From NCBI GenBank assembly GCA_054601695.1, contig BAAHQB010000002.1, positions 1,364,001-1,428,000 of the forward strand: a stretch of 64,000 nt of DNA, in the 5' to 3' direction. This DNA comes from Amorphochlora amoebiformis. Taxonomy: Eukaryota; Cercozoa; Chlorarachniophyceae. Shown here in pieces: positions 1-64,000 of this stretch (positions within the stretch are counted from its first letter, which is position 1; every line of letters begins with the position of its first letter). Below the pieces are notes generated by a model, which was given only the letters and a program-made list of their open reading frames with translations, was not told the origin of the DNA and ran no database searches. A program made the position numbers and the translations under genes.

Positions 1-141
1 GTCCAAAACACCTTTGTACATATCTGCATGCCACGATTATACTGTCATAAGGTCATGAGTATGCTCCCATGGGTAAACATGCACGTACATGTCTACACGG
101 CCGCATAGTTGGTTAATGTGTATACGGTTAAACTTTTACAG

Positions 142-227
142 GAGAGGAAATCAAGAACGAGATCCAGTACCACATCTCAGAGCTCGTCAAAAAAATTGAT
201 AAACCAGCCACTCCTCGTAATCAATAA
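142..227 (+). CDS. Terminal exon of an unidentified plus-strand gene
   Basis: A pyrimidine-rich stretch ending in acag at 141 precedes an open segment that finishes with TAA at 225-227. Read with two leading bases that complete a codon from an upstream exon, it gives 27 residues beginning EEIKNEIQYHISELVKKI and ending in PRNQ, an amphipathic charged helix followed by a short polar tail. The rest of the gene lies left of the window. Both other frames lack a matching acceptor and stop. I do not recognise the family; the charged, helical C-terminus is not diagnostic. Confidence 0.45.
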
Positions 228-17206
<16,979 letters not shown>

Positions 17207-18103
17207 CTATTTCTGAGGGCGGCGTCTATTCAAGAACACCTGGCGGGTCTGGTCGGCGTGCTTGATGACTTGGTCAATAATTGGCTTGAGAGATAAGGGC
17301 TTCTCATTCACATGCTGAGATCCCACACAGTGGTGGTACCTATTGATATTGATATGTAAGCATGTAAATAAGTAAGATCGACACTTATAGCACTTGAATG
17401 ACACATGTGTTTCTACCTCGCCAGCAACTCGGTAGCCCCTCGTGTGGGTCTGAGCGCTATCGGCTGATTTTTAGCCTCATCGGATCCTAACATGTATGAG
17501 GGTGGATTTCATGGCTCTCCTTTTTGGAATATAACTTGTATCTTATCTAAGACATTATACCGAAAAAATAGGGGCAGGTTAGGCCTGTGCCGACTACATA
17601 GCCAGCGCACTCAAGGGCTGTATCGATCGTGTTCATCTCGTTGCTAGTGGATATCGAGAATATTAATACGGATTGAGGAAGGAAAGGAATTATCTTACAG
17701 CTTATCGGGGACAGCTTCATACTCCTTGCGTTCATGAGTAGGATCCCCCTTACATCAGATCAAAAGGATTATACGATGCACATTTTCGAGATATTAGCCC
17801 AAGCCTTGATAAGACATCCGTATTGCACCATGAGAAATTTTTACACATGTCCGAATGGGATCCTTTGCCACAGACGAAAGGGGAACGGACGGAAGGGGAG
17901 CGACGATAGGACAATGCAGATTAGATTTACCTTCGCGTCGATCCCGATCACCACCCTCGAGTCTCCCGCGATATTCTGTGCCTTCAGCTCCTAAAGTTCT
18001 TATGTATTTTCTGGAATGGTTTACTCGAGAATTTTGTCAGTACCTTGCAAAGAGCCTCATAGCTCGTGTAAACACGCCCGGCTTTGCTTTGCTTTCCGCC
18101 CAT
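17207..18103 (-). CDS. Small 94-aa protein with N-terminal MGGKQSK, 5 exons
   Basis: Predicted exons: 18103-18044 (ATG), 17981-17931, 17748-17699, 17643-17598, 17284-17207 (TAG at 17207-17209). Introns are 62, 182, 55 and 313 nt, all GT-AG, and phases agree (285 nt, 95 codons). The start MGGKQSKAG fits an N-myristoylation signal (Gly2, small residue at 6, Lys at 7), which would suggest membrane attachment. A hydrophobic strand RVVIGIDAK follows, then a helical, charged C-terminal half ([28 protein letters not shown]) and a basic end (NRRRPQK). The MGG start plus a GID strand recalls the start of copine/RGLG von Willebrand A domains, but the protein is too short for one and I do not assign it. 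An alternative is that the last intron extends to the 16104-16186 exon. It is divergent from the kinase gene. Confidence 0.5.
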
Positions 18104-18281
18104 GGAAATTTGAGATTCTCAGGGGATTCTCAGCCCGAAGGAAGTCCCTAAATTTATTTGACAGATAAAGAGGGTTGTTTGAAGTATTCCCCGGGGATTC
18201 CCGGGTGTGACGGGTGGTACACAAACACCCCCTACAGGAGAAGTTGTGGGTGAGAGGTTGTCAAGGTTTGGAAGACTGTCG
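18104..18281. promoter_or_regulatory. Presumed bidirectional promoter between the 94-aa gene and the kinase gene
   Basis: Only 178 bp separate the two divergent ATGs (18103 on minus, 18282 on plus). The interval is balanced in base composition, free of (TA)n, and has GC-rich inverted-looking stretches (ccccggggattcccggg around 18190-18205). I see no clear TATA box. The promoter role is inferred from gene orientation and spacing only. Confidence 0.4.
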
Positions 18282-20178
18282 ATGATGGCTACCTCGTGGG
18301 GATATCCTTCGGCTAGGAAACAAACCAAGAAATCCTTCGGCTATAAACTTGGACCAATCATTGGATTAGGGACCTATGGAGGTGAATTTTTTCTTTATTT
18401 GAGAAAGCTTCTCCAAACTGACAACCGACTGTTTACATGTGCAGAGGTGCGTTATGCCGACCGATTAGATGGAGGGGCGCCGGTAGCGATCAAGGTGAGC
18501 ACTTCTTAGGCTATCCTGAGCTTCTTGGATGCCAGTGTTCGTTGAATCTCGTGTAACTTTGGTTCCGGTTTCTTAGATTGTTGACCTATCGAAATTCGAA
18601 GAAGACGCTGCAGAGATGATGACCAAGGAGATAAAGATTCTACAATCTCTGGATCATCCCCAAGTTATAAAATTGGTGGAAGTATTGGAGGATGTCCCAC
18701 ACAAAGGCTCCTGGTGCGACTCGTGTGCGTGTTCTGAGCTTAAGTCGACTTTTAACGGAACATGCGCAAACTGTCAGCACAGCACTTGTGACCATGTAGA
18801 AGAAACTGAGTTTCGGAACGTCCTGATGATAATCCAAGAGCTAGCAGCTGGGGGTGAGCTCTTCGGCCTACTGACTCAGGGAGCGTTTCCCGAGCCGCTG
18901 GCAAGATTCTACTTCAAGCAACTGATATCAGGCCTCGAACATTGTCACTCGCGCGGAGTGGTCCATAGGGATCTCAAGCCAGAGAATCTTGTACTCGATG
19001 CCTCCTTCAACCTCAAAATAGTAGATTTTGGTCTGGCTGCGATCAATAGGAAATCTAAGGGAGGGGTCCACCATAGCGGGGTCGGCTCAGAACCCTACAC
19101 AGCACCTGAGGTCTACTATAACAAAGAGCTTTACAACAGCCAGGGTTATAGAGGGGAGCCTGCGGATGTGTGGAGCTGCGCGGTGATCTTATACGTCATG
19201 CTTAAGGGTTCGCCTCCATTTCGACGGCCTCTACTCAAGAGCATAGGCAATTCACCTCGCTTACGGCGCTGCCCACACTTTTCTGCATTGATGAGGGGTA
19301 AGGGTTATAACAAGATCTCGACTGGAGCAAAGGAGTTCCTGAAAAAGCTCTTCGTCATCGACCCGAACAAGCGCATGACTATCAAGGATATTAAGGGCGA
19401 TCCTTGGTTTAAGGGCCCGACACCGACTCCCAGCCAAGTCGCAAGGATGGTCAAGCACAAAGCACGAGAGGTATGGATGGAGCAGCTCAAACCCGAGATG
19501 GCAGAGGTGCTGGAAAAATTTGCTGGTGTATCCGAAGAGAAGGATGACAAGGACGACTGCGAGTCAATAACTCCTCGCGACCATTGCACGACGACCCCTA
19601 TGGGGATCCCTCAGCGACCGACCCTCTCCCCATCCAACTCCTACATCTCAACTCCCCCAAAATCCACTTACATTGACTCATCTCCACCATTTATGCCCTC
19701 CGCATCCCCTGCGTTCTCCCCTTTGGGAACACCGACCGGCACCCCTTCGACTCCTTCCCATATGCCGTCACCTTCGCCAGTTTTCCAGCAGCTCCCAGCA
19801 ATTTTCAACCTAGCGTGTCATACCTCCTCACCTGTCACAACTACTCAAGATGCCAATAAGTTAGCTACTGTGGTGGCCTTGAAGTCGAAGAGAACTAGCA
19901 TCGGATTTAATCCCCCGCAGCTCTCCAGCTCAACCCAGGGAACCGCCGCTTCGCGAGCGAACAGTGTCAATCAGACTCTGAATTCCATCCAGGGCGCGAG
20001 TAGCATGCTGGTAGATTCATCCCGGGATGAGAAGAGCCCACCTTCTAGGTTTATACCGTTCGCCGGGATCAAGTTGTCCATGCTACAGTTGGACGAGGAA
20101 GGTAATTTGTTCATTACATACTACATAAAAAATATTTACACGCATATATATACTCATTACACATATATTTTTTGCATA

Positions 20179-20211
<33 letters not shown>

Positions 20212-20277
20212 GTATATAGATGTAATATTACGTATATATATATATATATACGTAATATATATATATATACATATATA

Positions 20278-20339
<62 letters not shown>

Positions 20340-20435
20340 CATACATATATATATACATATATAAGTCGTCTACATATTACATGATATAGTTTAAGTAAAT
20401 TTATGTATCACATGCAATAACATAATACATACATA

Positions 20436-20473
<38 letters not shown>

Positions 20474-20564
20474 CATATACACATAAAATATTGTACATAT
20501 AATATATATATAATATAGAAGTAAATAAAGTTTATAATATAAATGTGTTAAATATATACATATA

Positions 20565-20622
<58 letters not shown>

Positions 20623-20735
20623 ATATAAAAAAATCTAAATATGTGTGCATACCTATTTATGCCTAAATGTGTACATGAACACATCTACATTCACACATAT
20701 GCATCTTAGTATACATATTTCATATACATATGTAC

Positions 20736-20771
<36 letters not shown>

Positions 20772-20798
20772 GCAAAATTGTATGTATTTATATGTATA

Positions 20799-20834
<36 letters not shown>

Positions 20835-20842
20835 CTACATAT

Positions 20843-20879
<37 letters not shown>

Positions 20880-20886
20880 ATATATA

Positions 20887-20928
<42 letters not shown>

Positions 20929-21505
20929 TGCATGTATACATGTATATAGCTATGATGTCTCTCTAAAGTACTAAGGCTGAGTTAACATATATTTATATAT
21001 ACATATATACATATACATATATATATATATATATATATAATTTTACACACACTCAGGCAGCAACAATTCCAAGATAGCCTGTACAGCACCACAGCAGCAA
21101 TCGCCTCCACAGCATATCTTCAAGAAGTCTCCCAACGATGAGAAGGAAATTGAAGCTTCAAGAAACGAGCAAGATGACCTAGGCACCGATATGGGGGGAA
21201 AGTTTGCTGTTCATACGAAGTTGGTCACAAATGGATCAATGAAAGAGCTCGTGTGTCTCCTCGCTGCTCATTTCAGCCACTCTCCGTCTATGGAAAACAT
21301 GGACTGCGTCTTCGATGAGGGGGATATAGACCAGACCACCCTACACGTATCCGGGACCTACACCCACTACAATCTCGCCAGCAAGATTGATATTATTAAC
21401 GAGTCTCAGCATCGACGCGTGCTTCTCTTTCGTAGAATTCAAGGAAACAGCTTGGCATTCCAACGCTTCTTCATTGAGACTTCTCAAGCCATCTGGAATA
21501 GATGA
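18282..21505 (+). CDS. CAMK-like serine/threonine protein kinase with Cys-rich N-lobe insertion and KA1-like C-terminus
   Basis: Exons 18282-18381, 18445-18494, 18577-20101 and 21057-21505 (TGA at 21503-21505) join in phase to 707 aa; introns are 63, 82 and 955 nt, the last full of (TA)n. Start: first in-frame ATG; a second follows immediately. Kinase domain about residues 21-328: glycine loop IGLGTYGEV (27-35), VAIK Lys50, alphaC Glu68, HRDLKPEN (180-187), DFG Asp200, APE (226-228), DVWSC (247-251), so it should be active. Residues 91-130, between beta4 and beta5, are an insertion with C97, C100, C102, C113, C116, H118, C121, H123. A Ser/Thr/Pro-rich linker (about 340-560) follows. The last exon ends with a KA1-like segment ([18 protein letters not shown]), as in AMPK/MARK/CHK1-type kinases, where KA1 binds membranes or autoinhibits. 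The C-lobe resembles CHK1/CAMKL kinases most; the exact subfamily is uncertain. Confidence 0.88.
18685..18826 (+). other. Cys/His-rich insertion in the kinase N-lobe
   Basis: Residues about 87-134. The pattern is C-x2-C-x-C-x10-C-x2-C-x-H-x2-C-x-H, eight potential zinc ligands within 27 residues. It replaces the short beta4-beta5 loop of ordinary kinases, while the flanking [10 protein letters not shown] and [16 protein letters not shown] strands are kept. It lies inside one exon, so it is not a splicing artefact. A structural or regulatory zinc knuckle is inferred. Confidence 0.75.
20102..21056 (+). other. Third intron of the kinase gene, (TA)n-rich
   Basis: Begins gtaatttg after the GAG-G codon split and ends ttacacacactcag before GGC. 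Nearly all of it is TATA/TACATA microsatellite with no stop-free coding signal. Unspliced read-through would add a Tyr/Ile-rich artefact ending near 20364. Confidence 0.8.
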
Positions 21506-22024
21506 CGGCTACAAAGGTTAGTATGTCTATTTAGATTAGAAGATGTGTGTAAATCCGCTGGTTCATACTCTACTCTGCACCAGTACAGCCTAATTTGAAC
21601 AGTTATAATTAGAAGCTGCGCTTTCCTGGCAGTGTGCATGCATGGCTTCAATTTTTGGAAGTATCATAAATTTTATAGCTTTATATTCAGGCCTCGGAAT
21701 AGGTATATTTCTATATATTTACATATAGCCTAGATAGTATATATATATGTATATATCATGATATATATGTGTATATATATTATATGTGTATATAATATAT
21801 GTAAAAGTAGTATTACATACATGTACCGTGCGTGATCATGATTAATTTAACCTAGTTAACCTAGATAACCAACATTTTTCACTAGCCTGGGGCATACTAC
21901 GACATTAGCATGCATACGTCATAAAACTAGAAATCATGCGTTTGCAGTGAACTTTGCACATCGCCCTGGGTATACAGTACAACCGACTATTATAATTACG
22001 CATATATAGGTACGTGAGTCATAC

Positions 22025-22084
<60 letters not shown>

Positions 22085-22712
22085 GTAGATACGCATTTAA
22101 TAGAACGAAATTTGAACTTTAAATTTCAGAGAATACGCATGAACGAAAACTTTAACGATCGTATACCTAGTATACGTACGTATGCGTACGTACGTATGCG
22201 TACGTACGTATGCGTACGTACATTTGCGTATCGTATGCGTACATACGTATGCATACGTACGTATGCGTACGTACGTATGCATACGTACGTACGCGTACGT
22301 ATGCGTACGGTGGCTGCTAGTATCTAGAGTATGTAGCGTCTAGAGCGTATCATGGCACATGTCTAGCATGTCTAGACTAGCTGACACTAGCTAGGGTCTG
22401 AGAGTTTGCCCAGCTCAATTGACTTGTCATTGAAAGGCTGCGTACCAAATTAATAAAAATGCCTTCTATGCCTATGATCTAGATGGTAACCAAATGTGGC
22501 CTAGTTCTAGTACTTGTAACCGGTCTAGGTATTGTCACACTAATGGTCGTAAAGTTTAATCGCGCGACACCAGTAATTACTGAGAGTGTACGTATCGATA
22601 AATGCTTACTTGAGCTTTAAGTTAGCGAATAGCAAGTATCTAGAAGATCGAATGGGTGCCCGGCTCTCTAGGCTCTGAACAACTTCGTTAGCTAATGTGC
22701 GCGGTTGTTTAA
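21506..22712. other. Convergent intergenic region between kinase and myosin genes
   Basis: Contains the 3' flanks of both genes. Mostly unique sequence, with (TA)n at 21735-21805 and 22025-22085, and the CGTACG-type array at 22164-22315. No frame with splice support and no RNA gene was seen. Confidence 0.5.
22164..22315. repeat. Tandem array of self-complementary GTACGTATGC-type units
   Basis: About 150 bp made of repeated gtacgtatgcgtacgtac units with variants gcatacgtac and gtatcgtatg. Because the unit is close to a palindrome, the same peptide-like pattern (RTYAYVRMRTYV) appears on both strands. It is a minisatellite able to form hairpins or cruciforms, not a coding region. Confidence 0.85.
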
Positions 22713-63791
<41,079 letters not shown>

Positions 63792-63910
63792 CTGAATGTA
63801 ACATTATGTATATATTTAGCACGTATACATAACTTTTTTCAAGTATGTAATATATATATATATATATGTGTGTGTGTATGTATGTATAATAGATGTACAC
63901 ATATGCATGA

Positions 63911-63943
<33 letters not shown>

Positions 63944-64000
63944 TATATATATATATATGTACATGTATAATATATATATATATGTGTATGTGTGTATATA

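Noticed and set aside
18207-18281. Upstream extension of the kinase start to a GTG codon at 18207
   Set aside because: The first in-frame ATG is 18282; a GTG start is not expected here and the extra residues match nothing in kinases.
18616-20364. A single-exon kinase frame running to 20364 with a Tyr/Ile-rich tail
   Set aside because: It starts inside the third exon, lacks the glycine loop and Lys, and reads through the donor at 20102 into TA repeat; the spliced model restores a complete kinase and C-terminus.
22112-22327. Arg/Thr/Tyr/Val repeating frames on both strands
   Set aside because: By-product of the palindromic GTACGTATGC array.

Overview
This is a nuclear segment from a eukaryote, most likely a protist. 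The genes have many GT-AG introns, the families (myosin motor, CAMK-like kinase, SMP-30/gluconolactonase) are eukaryotic in form, and the introns hold long (TA)n tracts and telomere-type TTAGGG/CCCTAA blocks. I cannot name the species. Most long translations in the window are Tyr/Ile artefacts of (TA)n. The real coding sequence is many short exons (11-170 nt) lying as islands in AT microsatellite. I assembled them by hand from splice sites, reading phase and family motifs, so every gene model here is a prediction.

Layout. At 142-227 (+) is the last exon of a gene entering from the left. At 4399-15706 (-) is a 16-exon SMP-30/gluconolactonase-like gene (about 244 aa). At 17207-18103 (-) is a compact 5-exon gene for a 94-aa protein starting MGGKQSK. 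Only 178 bp separates its ATG from the ATG of a 707-aa protein kinase at 18282-21505 (+). That kinase has a Cys/His-rich insertion in its N-lobe and a KA1-like C-terminus. From 22713 to beyond the right edge (-) runs one very large myosin heavy chain gene: 54 exons carrying about 995 codons over 41 kb, roughly 7% coding. Its motor (switch II, relay, loop 2, SH1 helix, converter), one IQ motif, a coiled-coil tail, a long charged helix and a C-terminal region are read right to left. The P-loop and switch I lie off the window.

The introns also hold GA/CT tracts, interstitial telomeric repeats, a 355-bp inverted-repeat pair at 12.5 and 24.0 kb, an LTR-like dispersed repeat at 38.8 and 48.6 kb, minisatellites, and truncated duplicate copies of several exons. 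No rRNA, tRNA or CRISPR array was seen. The kinase (+) and the myosin (-) are convergent, with about 1.2 kb of non-coding sequence between them. The kinase and the 94-aa gene are divergent and may share a promoter.
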